Part shown: piece after piece, positions 35,957 to 46,097 of the stretch
Position numbering within the stretch: position 1 is the stretch's first letter
How the letters are laid out: every line of letters begins with the position of its first letter
From: Variovorax paradoxus
GTDB taxonomy: Bacteria; Pseudomonadota; Gammaproteobacteria; Burkholderiales; Burkholderiaceae_C
Direction of reading: 5' to 3'
DNA length: 64,000 nucleotides
Assembly (NCBI RefSeq): GCF_030815975.1
Contig: NZ_JAUSXL010000002.1
Location: 1,550,001 to 1,614,000, forward strand
Position numbers and translations under genes: made by a program
The notes under the pieces: model-generated
What the model was told of the DNA's origin: nothing
Databases searched by the model: none
What the model saw: only the letters and a program-made list of their open reading frames with translations

Positions 35957-36433
35957 ATGGACCTCGAAGCACGCGCCCACAGCGAGCACCCCGAGGCCCT
36001 GCGCCTCTGGCTGCGGCTGCTTACCTGCACCCAGCTGATCGAGAAGCAGGTGCGCAACGAACTGCGCTCGCAGTTCGCCACCACGCTGCCGCGCTTCGAC
36101 CTGATGTCGCAGCTCGAGCGCTCGCCCGACGGCCTGAAGATGAACGAGCTCTCGCGCCGCATGATGGTGACGGGCGGCAACGTCACCGGCATCACCGACC
36201 AGCTCGTGACCGAAGGGCTGGTCGAGCGCATCAACGTCGAGGGCGACCGCCGCGCCTGGCGCGTGCGGCTCACGGCCCGCGGCCGCAAGCTCTTCAACGA
36301 GATGGCGCAGCAGCACGAGGACTGGATCGTCGATGCCTTCGCGGCCCTCAGCGCCAAGGAGATCGCGCAGCTGCACAAGCTGCTCGGCAAGGTCAAGCAA
36401 CACTCACACAGCCAGATGGCGGAGGCCGAATGA
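35957..36433 (+). CDS. MarR-family regulator of the aminobenzoate operon
   Basis: The 158-residue protein has a MarR winged helix: [68 protein letters not shown]. It begins one base after the monooxygenase stop and overlaps the next gene by four bases, so it is embedded in the operon and probably regulates it. By analogy with BadR-type and similar regulators, a CoA thioester intermediate could be the inducer; that is inference. Its probable site is the palindrome at 33555-33572. Confidence 0.9.
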   Translation: MDLEARAHSEHPEALRLWLRLLTCTQLIEKQVRNELRSQFATTLPRFDLMSQLERSPDGLKMNELSRRMMVTGGNVTGITDQLVTEGLVERINVEGDRRAWRVRLTARGRKLFNEMAQQHEDWIVDAFAALSAKEIAQLHKLLGKVKQHSHSQMAEAE

Positions 36434-37284
36434 AGCATTACATCGGCGCGGGCAATCCCATGCGCGCGCAATTCGAGGCCAAGGCGCCTTACGTGGCGAA
36501 GCACTTCGCATGGCACTGCGAAGCGGGCGTCGGCACCATCACGCTGAACCGCCCCGAGCGCAAGAACCCGCTCACCTTCGATTCGTATGCCGAGCTGCGC
36601 GACCTGTTCCGCGCGCTGGCCTATGCGACCGACGTGAAAGCCATCGTAGTCACCGGCGCCGGCGGCAACTTCTGCTCGGGCGGCGACGTGCACGAGATCA
36701 TCGGCCCGCTCACCGGCATGCGCATGCCCGAGCTGCTCGAGTTCACGCGCATGACCGGCGACCTGGTGAAAGCCATCCGGCATTGCCCGCAGCCGATCGT
36801 CGGCGCCATCGACGGCGTGTGCGCCGGTGCCGGCGCGATGATCGCGCTGGCCTGCGACCTGCGCTACGGCTCGCCGGCCACGCGCACCGCCTTCCTGTTC
36901 ACGCGCGTCGGCCTCGCCGGCGCCGACATGGGCGCCTGCGCATTGCTGCCACGCGTGATCGGCCAGGGCCGCGCGTCGGAACTGCTGTTTACCGGCCGCG
37001 CAATGACGGCGCAGGAAGGGCAGGCCTGGGGCTTCTTCAATGCGCTGCACGAAAGCGATGCATTGCTCGAAGCCGCCACCAAGGTGGCGCGCGAACTGGC
37101 CGAGGGCCCGAGCTTCGCGCACGGCATGACCAAGACCATGCTGTCGCAGGAATGGTCGATGACCATCGACCAGGCCATCGAGGCCGAAGCGCAGGCGCAG
37201 GCGATCTGCATGCAGACCGAGGACTTCAAGCGCGCCTACGAAGCGTTCGCGGCCAAGCGCAAGCCCGTGTTCGGCGGGGACTGA
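36430..37284 (+). CDS. Enoyl-CoA hydratase family protein
   Basis: This 284-residue crotonase-fold protein has [29 protein letters not shown], the oxyanion-hole strand [19 protein letters not shown] and [24 protein letters not shown]. It would hydrate or hydrolyse the unsaturated ring-derived CoA ester, a beta-oxidation-like step after the ring is dearomatised. The longer N-terminus (about 30 residues before the core) is typical of enzymes in aminobenzoate clusters. It overlaps the MarR gene by four bases, indicating translational coupling. Confidence 0.9.
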   Translation: MKHYIGAGNPMRAQFEAKAPYVAKHFAWHCEAGVGTITLNRPERKNPLTFDSYAELRDLFRALAYATDVKAIVVTGAGGNFCSGGDVHEIIGPLTGMRMPELLEFTRMTGDLVKAIRHCPQPIVGAIDGVCAGAGAMIALACDLRYGSPATRTAFLFTRVGLAGADMGACALLPRVIGQGRASELLFTGRAMTAQEGQAWGFFNALHESDALLEAATKVARELAEGPSFAHGMTKTMLSQEWSMTIDQAIEAEAQAQAICMQTEDFKRAYEAFAAKRKPVFGGD

Positions 37285-37288
37285 AATC

Positions 37289-38482
37289 ATGATGACCAGG
37301 ATCCCTGCGCCGCCTTCGACATCGCACCTCGCGCTGCCGTTCTTCGACGAAGCGCATCGCGCGCTCGCGAGCGACCTGCTGCCCTGGTGCGCCGCGCAGG
37401 ACGTCGACGAGCGCGACGACCGCGCGGCCTGCCGCGAATGGGTGCGCCGCCTCGGCGATGGCGGCTGGCTGCGCTACGCCGTGCCCGGCAGCGCCGGCGG
37501 CGCGCTCGCGCGCCTCGATTCGCGCGCGCTCGTGCTGCTGCGCGAAACGCTCGGCTACCACTCGCCGCTGGCCGACTTCGCGTTTGCGATGCAGGGGCTG
37601 GGCAGCGGCGCGATCACGCTTGCGGGCACGCCCGAGCAGCAATCGCAGTACCTCACAGCCGTGGGCAAGGGCGAGAAGATCGCGGCCTTCGCGCTCAGCG
37701 AACCCGACGCGGGCTCCGACGTGGCGGCAATGGCCATGCGCGCCGAACCCACCACCGATGGCTGGCGCCTGAACGGCGAAAAGACCTGGATCAGCAATGG
37801 CGGCATCGCCGACTTCTACTGCGTGTTCGCGAAGACCGATCCCGCGGGCGGCACGCGCGGCATCACGGCTTTCATCGTCGATGCGGCGGCGGCCGGGCTC
37901 GACACCTCGCAGCACATCGACGTGATGGCACCGCACCCGCTGGCCACGCTGCGCTTCGAGAACTGCATCGTGCCGCGCACGGCGCAGCTCGGCGAACTCA
38001 ACGGCGGCTTCAAGCTTGCGATGCGCACGCTCGACATCTTCCGTGCATCCGTTGCAGCGGCAGCATTGGGCATGGGGCGCCGTGCGCTCGCCGAAGCCAT
38101 TGCGCACGCGAAGGGCCGGCGCATGTTCGGCCAGACGCTCGCCGACTTCCAGCTCACGCAGGCCAAGCTTGGCGAGATGGCGGCGCTTATCGACAGCGCC
38201 GCGTTGCTCACCTACCGCGCCGCGTGGATGCGCGACGACGCCGAACAGCGCGGCGCCCCCGCAGTGGGCGATGTATCGGCCGCCGCGGCCATGGCCAAGA
38301 TGTGCGCCACCGAGAACGCGAGCCGCGTGATCGACATGGCCCTGCAGATGCACGGCGGCCTCGGTGTGAAGGTCGGCACGAAGATCGAGAGCCTCTACCG
38401 CGACATCCGCTCGCTGCGCATCTACGAAGGCGCGACGGAAGTTCAACAACTGATCATTGGCAAATCCGTTTTGCGGGGATAA
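37289..38482 (+). CDS. Acyl-CoA dehydrogenase
   Basis: The 397-residue flavoprotein shows the acyl-CoA dehydrogenase signatures [22 protein letters not shown] and [22 protein letters not shown], with the C-terminal [44 protein letters not shown]. The usual catalytic glutamate is seen as the E in IYEGATE. It would oxidise a cyclic or opened acyl-CoA intermediate with electron-transferring flavoprotein as acceptor. It lies four bases from the hydratase and five from the ligase gene in the same operon. Confidence 0.92.
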   Translation: MMTRIPAPPSTSHLALPFFDEAHRALASDLLPWCAAQDVDERDDRAACREWVRRLGDGGWLRYAVPGSAGGALARLDSRALVLLRETLGYHSPLADFAFAMQGLGSGAITLAGTPEQQSQYLTAVGKGEKIAAFALSEPDAGSDVAAMAMRAEPTTDGWRLNGEKTWISNGGIADFYCVFAKTDPAGGTRGITAFIVDAAAAGLDTSQHIDVMAPHPLATLRFENCIVPRTAQLGELNGGFKLAMRTLDIFRASVAAAALGMGRRALAEAIAHAKGRRMFGQTLADFQLTQAKLGEMAALIDSAALLTYRAAWMRDDAEQRGAPAVGDVSAAAAMAKMCATENASRVIDMALQMHGGLGVKVGTKIESLYRDIRSLRIYEGATEVQQLIIGKSVLRG

Positions 38483-38487
38483 GTACC

Positions 38488-40116
38488 GTGTCTGCCCAAG
38501 TCGACCGCTTCGTTCACGACCGCCTGCCGCCCGCCGAGCAGTTGCCGGTCTTCCGCTACGACCTTCCGGAGCTGCAGCTGCCCGAGCAGCTGAACCTCGT
38601 CGAGGAGCTCCTGGACAAGGCGCCCGCCAAGGGCTTCGGCGACAAGCCGATGCTGCGCTCACCCGCCGGCATGCTGACGTATTCGCAGGCCGCCACCGAG
38701 GTCAACCGCATTGCGCAGGTGCTGGTCGAAGACCTGGGCCTCGTGCCCGGCAACCGCGTACTGCTGCGCGGCGGCAATTCGGTGGCCATGGCGTTGTCAT
38801 GGCTCGCAGTGGTGAAGGCCGGCTTGATCGCCGTTGCCACCATGCCGCTGCTGCGCGCTAAGGAACTGGGCGACATCATCGAGAAGGCACGTCCGGTGGC
38901 GGCTCTGTGCGACGGGCGCCTGCTCGACGAACTCGTGCTGGCGCAGCGGGAGCACCCCGTGCTCGCGTCGGTGGTTGCATTCAACAAGCCCGATGCGGCC
39001 GATTCGCTGTCGGCACGCGCGGCGCGCAAGAGCGGCGTGTTCACCGCCTGCCCCACGGCGTCGGACGACATCGCCCTGCTCGCGTTCACTTCCGGCACCA
39101 CGGGCAAGCCCAAGGCACCGGTCACCACGCACCGCGACGTGCTCGCGATGTGCGAAACCTGGCCGCGCCACGTGCTGCAGGCGCGCAGCAACGACATCGT
39201 GATCGGTTCGCCGCCGCTGGCCTTCACCTTCGGACTCGGCGGTCTGCTGGTGTTTCCGATGTGGGCCGGCGCCTCCGTGTACTTTGCCGATGCGCCCTTC
39301 ACGCCCGAAGGCCTCGTGAAGCTCATCAACGAAGTCGGCGCGACCATCTGCTACACGGCACCCACCTTCTACCGCCAGATGGCACCCTTCGTTCGGCAGC
39401 ACGGTGCGCCGAGCCTGCGCATCTGCGTGAGCGCGGGCGAGGCGCTGCCTGACGCGACGCGCCAGCTGTGGAAGGAATCCACCGGCATCGAGATGCTCGA
39501 CGGCATCGGCGGCACCGAGGTGTTCCACATCTACATCTCCGCGGCGGGCGACCAGGTGCGCCGCGGCGCGGTCGGCAAGGTGGTGCCGGGCTTCACGGCA
39601 AAGGTGGTGGACGACCAGGGCAACGAAGTGCCGCACGGCACCGTCGGCAAGCTGGCCTTGCAAGGGCCCGTCGGCTGCCGCTACCTCGACGATCCGCGCC
39701 AGGCCGATTACGTGAAGAACGGCTGGAACTACCCCGGCGATTCGTTCGTGCAGGACGACGACGGCTACTTCTTCTACCAGGCGCGCGCCGACGACATGAT
39801 CATCACGGCCGGCTACAACGTCGGCGGGCCGGAAGTCGAAGACGCGCTGCTCAAGCACCCCGCCGTGGCCGAATGCGGCGTGATCGGCAAGCCCGATGCC
39901 GACCGCGGCATGATCGTCAAGGCCTTCTGTGTGCTGAAGCCCGGCCATGAAGGCGATGCGGCGCTCGTGAAGGCGCTGCAGGACCACGTGAAAGCCACCA
40001 TTGCGCCTTTCAAATACCCGCGGGAGATCGAGTTCGTGACGGTGCTGCCGCGCACCGAAACCGGCAAGCTCCAGCGATTCAAACTGAGACAACTCAACGA
40101 CACCACCCCATCATGA
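38488..40116 (+). CDS. Benzoate/2-aminobenzoate-CoA ligase family protein
   Basis: The 542-residue AMP-forming ligase starts at a GTG five bases after the dehydrogenase stop; longer upstream frames are out-of-frame shadow of that gene. It carries the P-loop LLAFTSGTTGKPKAPVTTHRD, the A5-type YxxTE counterpart in GIGGTEVFHIYISA, the A7 aspartate in NGWNYPGDSFVQDDDGYFFYQARADDMIITAGYNVGGPEVE and the A10 lysine in LPRTETGKLQRFKLR. It would make 2-aminobenzoyl-CoA or a related thioester, the entry step of the cluster. Benzoate-CoA ligases proper are of similar length, so exact substrate choice remains open. Confidence 0.92.
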   Translation: MSAQVDRFVHDRLPPAEQLPVFRYDLPELQLPEQLNLVEELLDKAPAKGFGDKPMLRSPAGMLTYSQAATEVNRIAQVLVEDLGLVPGNRVLLRGGNSVAMALSWLAVVKAGLIAVATMPLLRAKELGDIIEKARPVAALCDGRLLDELVLAQREHPVLASVVAFNKPDAADSLSARAARKSGVFTACPTASDDIALLAFTSGTTGKPKAPVTTHRDVLAMCETWPRHVLQARSNDIVIGSPPLAFTFGLGGLLVFPMWAGASVYFADAPFTPEGLVKLINEVGATICYTAPTFYRQMAPFVRQHGAPSLRICVSAGEALPDATRQLWKESTGIEMLDGIGGTEVFHIYISAAGDQVRRGAVGKVVPGFTAKVVDDQGNEVPHGTVGKLALQGPVGCRYLDDPRQADYVKNGWNYPGDSFVQDDDGYFFYQARADDMIITAGYNVGGPEVEDALLKHPAVAECGVIGKPDADRGMIVKAFCVLKPGHEGDAALVKALQDHVKATIAPFKYPREIEFVTVLPRTETGKLQRFKLRQLNDTTPS

Positions 40117-40511
40117 TGAACAAACTCTTGCAGCCACCAGGCTGGTTGCCCCCCAAGGGCTATGCGAATGGCGTGGCCGCGCGCGGCACCATGGTGTTCG
40201 TCGGCGGCCAGATCGGCTGGAATGCGCAACAGCAATTCGAGTCGGACGATTTCATCGCGCAGTGCGGCCTGGCGCTGCGCAACATTGCTGAAGTGCTGCG
40301 AGAAGCCGGCGCCGGCCCCGAGCACATGGTGCGCATGACCTGGTACGTGACCGACCGCGACGAGTACAGCCGCCGGCTCGGCGAGCTCGGCCCGGTGTAC
40401 CGCGACGCGATGGGACGCAACTTCCCGGCCATGACCTGCGTGCAGGTCGCGGCGCTGGTCGAGCACCGCGCAAAGGTCGAGATCGAGGTCACGGCGGTCA
40501 TTCCGGACTAG
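40113..40511 (+). CDS. RidA-family (YjgF/YER057c/UK114) protein
   Basis: The 132-residue protein shows GYANGVAARGTMVFVGGQIGWN, IAEVLREAGAGPEHMVRMTWYVTDRDEY and VQVAALVEHRAKVEIEVTAVIPD, typical of RidA. RidA enzymes hydrolyse enamines and imines to ketones plus ammonia. In this operon it would release the amino group of the reduced 2-amino ring intermediate. It is the last gene, overlaps the ligase stop by four bases and is followed by a terminator. Confidence 0.92.
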   Translation: MMNKLLQPPGWLPPKGYANGVAARGTMVFVGGQIGWNAQQQFESDDFIAQCGLALRNIAEVLREAGAGPEHMVRMTWYVTDRDEYSRRLGELGPVYRDAMGRNFPAMTCVQVAALVEHRAKVEIEVTAVIPD

Positions 40512-40554
40512 CCGTACGGGCCGTACGAAAGAAGCCGCCCCCGCGGCACAAATG

Positions 40555-40582
40555 AAAAAGCCCTCTTCACGAGGGCATTTTT
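40555..40582 (+). terminator. Rho-independent terminator of the aminobenzoate operon
   Basis: GCCCTC (40560-40565) and GAGGGC (40571-40576) form a stem with a five-base loop, followed by ATTTTT and preceded by AAAAA, so it can act on both strands. Confidence 0.85.
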
Positions 40583-40612
40583 ATGGATGGATCCATCGAC
40601 CCAAAGACAGCG

Positions 40613-40653
40613 ACCAAAGAAAAAGGCCCTTGGATTTCTCAAAGGGCCTTTAA
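40613..40653 (-). terminator. Terminator of the ribosomal operon / tRNA-fMet transcript
   Basis: AAAGGCCCTT (40622-40631) and AAGGGCCTTT (40642-40651) form a perfect 10-bp stem with a 10-base loop. On the minus strand it is followed by a T-rich run. It lies just after the 3' end of the tRNA. Confidence 0.85.
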
Positions 40654-40655
40654 AT

Positions 40656-40732
<77 letters not shown>

Positions 40733-40750
40733 GCAAGATGGAATTATACC

Positions 40751-41149
40751 TTATTCAGCAGCGCCTTGCTCGGCTGCTTCTTCTTTAATTTCAGGACGGT
40801 CGACCAGTTCGACCAGAGCCATGGGTGCATTGTCGCCAACGCGGAAACCCATCTTCAGGATGCGGGTGTAGCCGCCCGGACGCGCTGCGAAACGCGGGCC
40901 GAGATCGCCGAAGAGCTTGACGACGCTGTCGCGGTCGCGCAGGCGGTCGAAGGCCAGGCGCTTGTTGGCGAGCGTGGGCTTCTTGGCGAGCGTGATCATC
41001 GGTTCGATGACGCGGCGCAGTTCCTTGGCCTTGGGGACCGTGGTCTTGATGACTTCGTGCTCGATGAGCGAATTCATCATGTTCTGCAGCATCGCAAGGC
41101 GGTGCGAGCTGGTGCGGTTGAGTTTGCGGAGTCCGTGTCCGTGACGCAT
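40751..41149 (-). CDS. rplQ: 50S ribosomal protein L17
   Basis: The 132-residue protein begins [37 protein letters not shown], the L17 signature, and contains [28 protein letters not shown]17 sits near the peptide exit tunnel of the large subunit. It is the last protein gene of the operon, 89 bases after rpoA, and is followed by tRNA-fMet. Confidence 0.97.
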   Translation of the reverse strand: MRHGHGLRKLNRTSSHRLAMLQNMMNSLIEHEVIKTTVPKAKELRRVIEPMITLAKKPTLANKRLAFDRLRDRDSVVKLFGDLGPRFAARPGGYTRILKMGFRVGDNAPMALVELVDRPEIKEEAAEQGAAE

Positions 41150-41238
41150 GGTGCTTTCCTTTACTTTATTAAACAGGCAGCCGTATCAGGTACTGCCCGG
41201 GCACGAGCCCTCATGGGCTCAATTCAAAAAAACAAAAA

Positions 41239-42228
41239 TCAACGCTTGTCGAGGCCGGCCGGCGGCCAGCTTTCGAGCTTCATACCCAAGGTCAGGCCGC
41301 GCGAGGCAAGCACTTCCTTGATTTCGTTGAGCGACTTGCGACCCAGGTTCGGGGTCTTGAGCAGCTCGTTCTCGGTGCGCTGGATCAGGTCGCCGATGTA
41401 GTAGATGTTTTCGGCCTTCAGGCAGTTGGCCGAACGCACGGTGAGTTCGAGCTCGTCGACAGGGCGCAGCAGGATCGGATCGAATTGCTGTGCGCTGCGC
41501 GGTGCCGGCGCATCGAATGCAGCCAGTTCGCCGCCTTCGAGCTGCGCGAACACGGCCAGCTGTTCAACCAGGATTTTAGCCGATGCGCGCACCGCGTCTT
41601 CGGCCGTGATCGCACCGTTGGTTTCGATTTCGACCAGCAGCTTGTCCAGGTCGGTACGCTGTTCGACACGGGCGCTTTCGACCGTGTAGCTCACGCGCTT
41701 GACGGGCGAGAACGAAGCGTCCAGGACGATGCGGCCGATCGACTTGGTCGGCTCGTCGGCGTAGCGGCGCATCGTGCCGGGCACATAGCCGCGGCCCTTT
41801 TCGACCTTGATCTGCATGTCGAGCTTGCCGCCTTGCGACAGGTGCGCGATCACGTGGTCGGGATTGATGATCTCGACGTCGTGCGGGGTCTGGATGTCCG
41901 ATGCCAGGACCGGGCCTTCGCCGTCCTTGCGCAGGCTCAGCGTGACTTCATCGCGGTTGTGGAGCTTGAACACCACGCCCTTGAGGTTCAGCAGGATGTT
42001 GACGACATCTTCCTGCACGCCGTCGATCGACGAGTACTCGTGCAGAACGCCGGCGATCGTGACTTCAGTGGCCGAATAACCGACCATCGACGACAGCAGA
42101 ACGCGGCGCAGCGCGTTGCCGAGCGTGTGGCCGTAGCCGCGCTCGAAAGGCTCGAGCGTGACCTTGGCCTTGTTGGCGGCAAGTTGCTCGACCTGGATGG
42201 TCTTGGGTTTCAGCAGGGTGGTTTGCAT
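41239..42228 (-). CDS. rpoA: DNA-directed RNA polymerase subunit alpha
   Basis: The 329-residue protein has the alpha N-terminal assembly domain ([32 protein letters not shown]) and, after a linker near residue 235, the C-terminal domain that contacts UP elements and activators ([64 protein letters not shown]). Length equals that of E. coli RpoA. It lies between rpsD and rplQ. A terminator-like hairpin precedes it at 42324-42344. Confidence 0.98.
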   Translation of the reverse strand: MQTTLLKPKTIQVEQLAANKAKVTLEPFERGYGHTLGNALRRVLLSSMVGYSATEVTIAGVLHEYSSIDGVQEDVVNILLNLKGVVFKLHNRDEVTLSLRKDGEGPVLASDIQTPHDVEIINPDHVIAHLSQGGKLDMQIKVEKGRGYVPGTMRRYADEPTKSIGRIVLDASFSPVKRVSYTVESARVEQRTDLDKLLVEIETNGAITAEDAVRASAKILVEQLAVFAQLEGGELAAFDAPAPRSAQQFDPILLRPVDELELTVRSANCLKAENIYYIGDLIQRTENELLKTPNLGRKSLNEIKEVLASRGLTLGMKLESWPPAGLDKR

Positions 42229-42310
42229 GCAGACTTCCTCTCAATACCCCCGGCTCGTTACACCGGTAAGGCTGGTGAAGCACCCGTCGGGATGGCTTCC
42301 CGGCGGGAAC

Positions 42311-42344
42311 AAAAAATACAAGTACGTGCCGCAAAGCGGCACGT
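42311..42344 (-). terminator. Attenuator-like hairpin between rpsD and rpoA
   Basis: ACGTGCCG (42324-42331) and CGGCACGT (42337-42344) form a perfect 8-bp stem. On the minus strand six T follow, but seven bases away from the stem, so it is a weak terminator that would let part of transcription reach rpoA. Confidence 0.55.
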
Positions 42345-42355
42345 GATTCGTCTGT

Positions 42356-42979
42356 TTAGCGCGAATACAGTTCGACGATCAGCGATTCGTTGATGTCGGC
42401 TGCGAATTCGTCGCGATCGGGCACCTTCTTGAAGGTACCTTCGGTCTTGTCGGCGTTCACTTCGACCCAGGCCGGAATACCGACTTGTTGGGCGAGCTGG
42501 AGCGCTTCGGCAATGCGGGTCTGCTTCTTCGACTTGTCGCGCACGGCGATCACGTCGCCGGTCTTCACCAGGTACGACGGGATGTTGACCGACTGGCCAT
42601 TCACCGTGATCGCCTTGTGCGACACGAGCTGGCGTGCTTCGGCGCGCGTCGAGCCGAAGCCCATGCGGTAGACCACGTTGTCCAGGCGCGATTCGAGGAT
42701 GAACAGCAGGTTGGCGCCGGTGTTGCCACGGCGGCGGTCGGCTTCTTCGAAGTAGCGGCGGAATTGCTTCTCGAGCACGCCGTACATGCGCTTGACCTTC
42801 TGCTTTTCGCGCAGTTGCAGGCCGTAGTCGGAGGTACGCTGACCCGAAGTGCGGCCATGCTGGCCGGGCTTGGAATCGAACTTGGCCTTGTCCTGGATGG
42901 AGCGGCGGGCGCTCTTCAGGAACAGGTCGGTGCCTTCACGGCGGGAAAGTTTGGCCTTGGGGCCGAGGTAGCGTGCCAC
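42356..42979 (-). CDS. rpsD: 30S ribosomal protein S4
   Basis: The 207-residue protein starts [31 protein letters not shown] and holds the S4 RNA-binding domain [49 protein letters not shown]. It nucleates 30S assembly on 16S rRNA, and in E. coli represses the alpha operon by binding rpsM mRNA. The zinc-binding cysteines found in some S4 proteins are absent from its N-terminus. It lies between two hairpins, toward rpsK and rpoA. Confidence 0.98.
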   Translation of the reverse strand: MARYLGPKAKLSRREGTDLFLKSARRSIQDKAKFDSKPGQHGRTSGQRTSDYGLQLREKQKVKRMYGVLEKQFRRYFEEADRRRGNTGANLLFILESRLDNVVYRMGFGSTRAEARQLVSHKAITVNGQSVNIPSYLVKTGDVIAVRDKSKKQTRIAEALQLAQQVGIPAWVEVNADKTEGTFKKVPDRDEFAADINESLIVELYSR

Positions 42980-43053
42980 GATTTTTCCTTTGTGTCATCT
43001 GCCGCAGTTGCCTGCGGGAGCCATCGGCGAAGACGCGGATGGCGGTGGGCTTA

Positions 43054-43094
43054 GTAAAAAAACAAATGCGCAGCCGCTCAAAAGCCGGCTGCGC
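43054..43094 (-). terminator. Attenuator-like terminator between rpsK and rpsD
   Basis: GCGCAGCCG (43068-43076) and CGGCTGCGC (43086-43094) form a perfect 9-bp stem. On the minus strand the stem is followed by ATTTGTTTTTTT, a classical terminator tail, although rpoA, rpsD and rplQ lie beyond it in the same operon. Confidence 0.75.
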
Positions 43095-43109
43095 CTTGCG
43101 GACTGACGA

Positions 43110-43514
43110 TCAGATGCGGCGACGCTTCTGGGGACGGCAGCCGTTGTGCGGAACGGGCGTCACGTCGGCAATGGAATTGATCCGGATGCCGAGCGCAGCC
43201 AGTGCGCGCACCGACGATTCGCGACCAGGGCCGGGGCCCTTGATCTCGACGTCGAGGTTCTTGATGCCTTGTTCGACAGCAGCACGGCCGGCCACTTCGG
43301 AAGCCACCTGCGCAGCGAACGGCGTCGACTTGCGCGAGCCCTTGAAGCCCTGGCCACCCGACGAAGCCCACGACAGGGCGTTGCCCTGGCGATCGGTGAT
43401 CGTGATGATGGTGTTGTTGAACGAGGCATGCACGTGGGCGATACCGTCCGCAACGTTCTTGCGAACCTTCTTGCGAACGCGCTGTGCGGCGTTGTTTGCA
43501 GGTGCTTTAGCCAT
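43110..43514 (-). CDS. rpsK: 30S ribosomal protein S11
   Basis: The 134-residue protein reads [57 protein letters not shown] and ends in [17 protein letters not shown], the S11 C-terminus near the mRNA exit. It belongs to the 30S platform. It starts 12 bases after the rpsM stop, and a terminator-like hairpin follows it before rpsD. Confidence 0.98.
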   Translation of the reverse strand: MAKAPANNAAQRVRKKVRKNVADGIAHVHASFNNTIITITDRQGNALSWASSGGQGFKGSRKSTPFAAQVASEVAGRAAVEQGIKNLDVEIKGPGPGRESSVRALAALGIRINSIADVTPVPHNGCRPQKRRRI

Positions 43515-43526
43515 GCTGGTCTATCC

Positions 43527-43892
43527 TTATTTCTTCAGGGACTGCGCAGCCTTGCGCGGACCCTTGCGGGTGCGGGCATTGGTGCGCGTGCGCTGGCCGC
43601 GCATCGGCAGGCCGCGACGGTGACGGAAGCCGCGATAGCAGCCGATGTCCATCAAACGCTTGATGTTCATCGTCGTCTCGCGACGCAGATCGCCTTCGAT
43701 GGTGAACAAGGCGATCTGGTCGCGGATCTTTTCGAGATCGGCGTCGGTCAGGTCCTTGATCTTCTTCGAATATTCGATGCCGCTCGCTTCGCAGATTTGA
43801 CGGGCGCGGGTGCGTCCGATACCGAAAATGGCGGTCAGGCCGATTTCAGCGTGCTTGTGCGGCGGAATGTTGATGCCAGCAATACGTGCCAT
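43527..43892 (-). CDS. rpsM: 30S ribosomal protein S13
   Basis: The 121-residue protein begins [39 protein letters not shown] and has the basic C-terminus [17 protein letters not shown], which reaches the P-site tRNA in the head of the 30S subunit. It lies 23 bases after rpmJ in the ribosomal operon and before rpsK. In E. coli the S4 protein controls translation from this gene's leader. Confidence 0.98.
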   Translation of the reverse strand: MARIAGINIPPHKHAEIGLTAIFGIGRTRARQICEASGIEYSKKIKDLTDADLEKIRDQIALFTIEGDLRRETTMNIKRLMDIGCYRGFRHRRGLPMRGQRTRTNARTRKGPRKAAQSLKK

Positions 43893-43915
43893 GTGCGTCC
43901 TCTAATACTCTTCAA

Positions 43916-44029
43916 TCAACCCTGGCGCTGCTTGTGGCGCGGGTCGGTGCAAATCACACGCACCACACCTTTACGGCGGATGACCTTGCAATTACGGCAG
44001 ATGGTTTTGACCGAAGCCGAAACTCTCAT
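43916..44029 (-). CDS. rpmJ: 50S ribosomal protein L36
   Basis: This short gene encodes 37 residues beginning [20 protein letters not shown]. Cys11, Cys14, Cys27 and His32 form the zinc-binding (C+) version of L36. It lies between secY and rpsM on the minus strand. In many betaproteobacteria infA sits just before rpmJ; the 73 bases between secY and rpmJ here have no room for it. Confidence 0.95.
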   Translation of the reverse strand: MRVSASVKTICRNCKVIRRKGVVRVICTDPRHKQRQG

Positions 44030-44102
44030 TTCATTCTCCTAAAACTGTTTAACGTGGCGGTACACCGCCCATACCAAATTCTCAATACTGAAACTCACAG
44101 CC

Positions 44103-45416
44103 CTACGATGTCTTGAAGTTGGCCTTCTTCAGCAGCGATTCGTACTGCTGGGACATCATGTAGTTTTGCACCTGGGCCATGAAGTCCATCGTGACGACCA
44201 CGATGATCAGCAGGGAGGTACCACCGAAGTAGAACGGCACGTTGTACTTCAGGATCAGGAACTCGGGCAGCAGGCAGACGAAGGTGATGTACACCGCGCC
44301 GGCCAACGTCAGGCGAACCAGAATCTTGTCGATATAGCGAGCGGTCTGGTCACCCGGACGGATGCCCGGAATGAATGCACCGCTCTTCTTCAGGTTGTCG
44401 GCCGTTTCCTTGCTGTTGAACACGAGTGCCGTGTAGAAGAAGCAGAAGAAAACGATCGCGGCAGCGTACAGCAGCACGTAGATCGGCTCGCCCGGACGCA
44501 GTGCGCCGGCAATGTCCTTGATCCAGCCGAAACCACCTTCGCCGGTGCTGAACCAGCCGACCACCGTGGCGGGCAGCAGGATGATCGACGAGGCGAAGAT
44601 CGGCGGAATCACACCGGCCATGTTCAGCTTCAAGGGCAGGTGCGACGACTGGCCGCCATAGACCTTGTTGCCGACCTGGCGCCGCGCATAGTTCACGAGG
44701 ATCTTGCGCTGGCCGCGTTCGACGAACACCACGAAGTAGGTGACCAGCACCACGACCGCGATGATGAAGAGCGCAATGATCGGATTCATCGCACCGGTCG
44801 TCACCAGCGAAGCAAGCCCGCCGATGGCATTGGGCAGTCCGGCCGCGATGCCTGCAAAGATCAGGATCGAGATGCCGTTGCCCAGGCCGCGTTCGGTGAT
44901 CTGCTCGCCGAGCCACATCAGGAACATCGAACCGGCCGTCAGGCTCACCATGGCGGTCAGGCGGAAGCCGAAACCGGGGGCGATGACCAGGCCGGCCGAA
45001 GACTCGAGCGCCACTGCGATGCTGAACGACTGGAACAGGGCCAGGCCGAGCGCGCCATAGCGCGTGTACTGCGTGATCTTGCGGCGACCCGCCTCGCCTT
45101 CCTTCTTCAATTGCTCGAAGGTCGGAATCACGTAGGTCATCAACTGCATGATGATCGACGCCGAGATGTACGGCATGATCCCCAACGCGAACACGGTGAA
45201 GCGCGACAGCGCCCCGCCCGAGAACATGTTGAACAGGCTCAGGATGCCGCCCTGCTGGCCCTGGAACAACGCCGCCAGCTGGTCCGGGTTGATGCCCGGC
45301 ACAGGAATGTGCGCGCCGATCCGATAGACCACGAGCGCGAGCAGCAAAAAGACGAGCCGGCGACGAAGGTCGCCGAACTTGCCTGTTTTTGCGATCGTTG
45401 CCGCGTTAGTTGCCAC
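44103..45416 (-). CDS. secY: Preprotein translocase subunit SecY
   Basis: The 437-residue polytopic membrane protein has about ten helices and SecY signatures: [50 protein letters not shown] and the plug region near the start of helix 2. It forms the protein-conducting channel with SecE and SecG. As in most bacteria it lies within the spc operon, between rplO and the alpha-operon genes. Confidence 0.98.
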   Translation of the reverse strand: MATNAATIAKTGKFGDLRRRLVFLLLALVVYRIGAHIPVPGINPDQLAALFQGQQGGILSLFNMFSGGALSRFTVFALGIMPYISASIIMQLMTYVIPTFEQLKKEGEAGRRKITQYTRYGALGLALFQSFSIAVALESSAGLVIAPGFGFRLTAMVSLTAGSMFLMWLGEQITERGLGNGISILIFAGIAAGLPNAIGGLASLVTTGAMNPIIALFIIAVVVLVTYFVVFVERGQRKILVNYARRQVGNKVYGGQSSHLPLKLNMAGVIPPIFASSIILLPATVVGWFSTGEGGFGWIKDIAGALRPGEPIYVLLYAAAIVFFCFFYTALVFNSKETADNLKKSGAFIPGIRPGDQTARYIDKILVRLTLAGAVYITFVCLLPEFLILKYNVPFYFGGTSLLIIVVVTMDFMAQVQNYMMSQQYESLLKKANFKTS

Positions 45417-45442
45417 GAAGAACTTCTTTCAGTCCAGTGTGA

Positions 45443-45874
45443 TCAGGCGACGCTGCCGCCGGCTGCTTCGATCGCAGCCTTGGCACCAGCGGTTGCACCC
45501 ACGCCCGTCAGCTTGACGGCCTTGGTGAGTTCACCGGTCTTGATGATCTTGACGACCTTGGCGAGCTGGCCCACGAGGCCGGCTTGCTTGAGCGCCAGGA
45601 TGTCGACTTCAGCCAGGCCAAGCTGCTCGAGTGCAGTCAGCGTGACTTCGGCGTTGAACTTCAGCAGGTGCGACTTGAAGCCACGCTTGGGCAGGCGACG
45701 CTGCAGCGGCATTTGACCGCCTTCGAAGCCGACCTTGTGGAAACCGCCTGCGCGCGACTTCTGACCCTTGTGACCGCGACCTGCGGTCTTGCCGATACCG
45801 GAGCCGATACCGCGGCCGACACGGCGCTTGGCGTGCTTGGCGCCATCCGCCGGCTTGATGCCATTGAGTTCCAT
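45443..45874 (-). CDS. rplO: 50S ribosomal protein L15
   Basis: The 143-residue protein begins [44 protein letters not shown], the glycine- and basic-rich L15 tail that threads into 23S rRNA, and has the compact C-terminal domain with [25 protein letters not shown]. It lies between rpmD and secY. Confidence 0.98.
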   Translation of the reverse strand: MELNGIKPADGAKHAKRRVGRGIGSGIGKTAGRGHKGQKSRAGGFHKVGFEGGQMPLQRRLPKRGFKSHLLKFNAEVTLTALEQLGLAEVDILALKQAGLVGQLAKVVKIIKTGELTKAVKLTGVGATAGAKAAIEAAGGSVA

Positions 45875-45885
45875 ATCAGTCTCTC

Positions 45886-46071
45886 TTACAGAACTTTGAC
45901 CAGATAACTGATCTTGTTGATCATGCCGCGCACCGCCGGGGTGTCTTGCAGCTCGCTCACGCTGTTGAGCTTGCGCAGGCCGAGGCCACGCACGGTCGCG
46001 CGATGCGATTCCTTGGTGCCAATCGGGCTCTTGACCAATTGCACCTTGAGGGTTTGTTGTTGCGTCGTCAT
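45886..46071 (-). CDS. rpmD: 50S ribosomal protein L30
   Basis: The 61-residue protein contains [52 protein letters not shown], the full L30 fold. The ATG at 46071 gives the normal family length; longer upstream in-frame sequence belongs to rpsE in another frame. It lies between rpsE and rplO. Confidence 0.96.
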   Translation of the reverse strand: MTTQQQTLKVQLVKSPIGTKESHRATVRGLGLRKLNSVSELQDTPAVRGMINKISYLVKVL

Positions 46072-46097
46072 TTGAATGCTCTTCCGATTGCTTGCGC

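Noticed and set aside
33559..37290. A 1243-codon open frame on the minus strand opposite the aminobenzoate operon
   Set aside because: It is antisense to four recognised genes and has low-complexity His/Arg/Val/Ala composition, typical of high-GC antisense frames.
41150..41238. Hairpin GAGCCC-TCAT-GGGCTC between rpoA and rplQ as a terminator
   Set aside because: The T run lies before the stem on the minus strand, not after it, so it does not fit a rho-independent terminator of rpoA.
44030..44102. A possible infA between secY and rpmJ
   Set aside because: Only 73 bases are available and no open frame encodes the IF-1 sequence.
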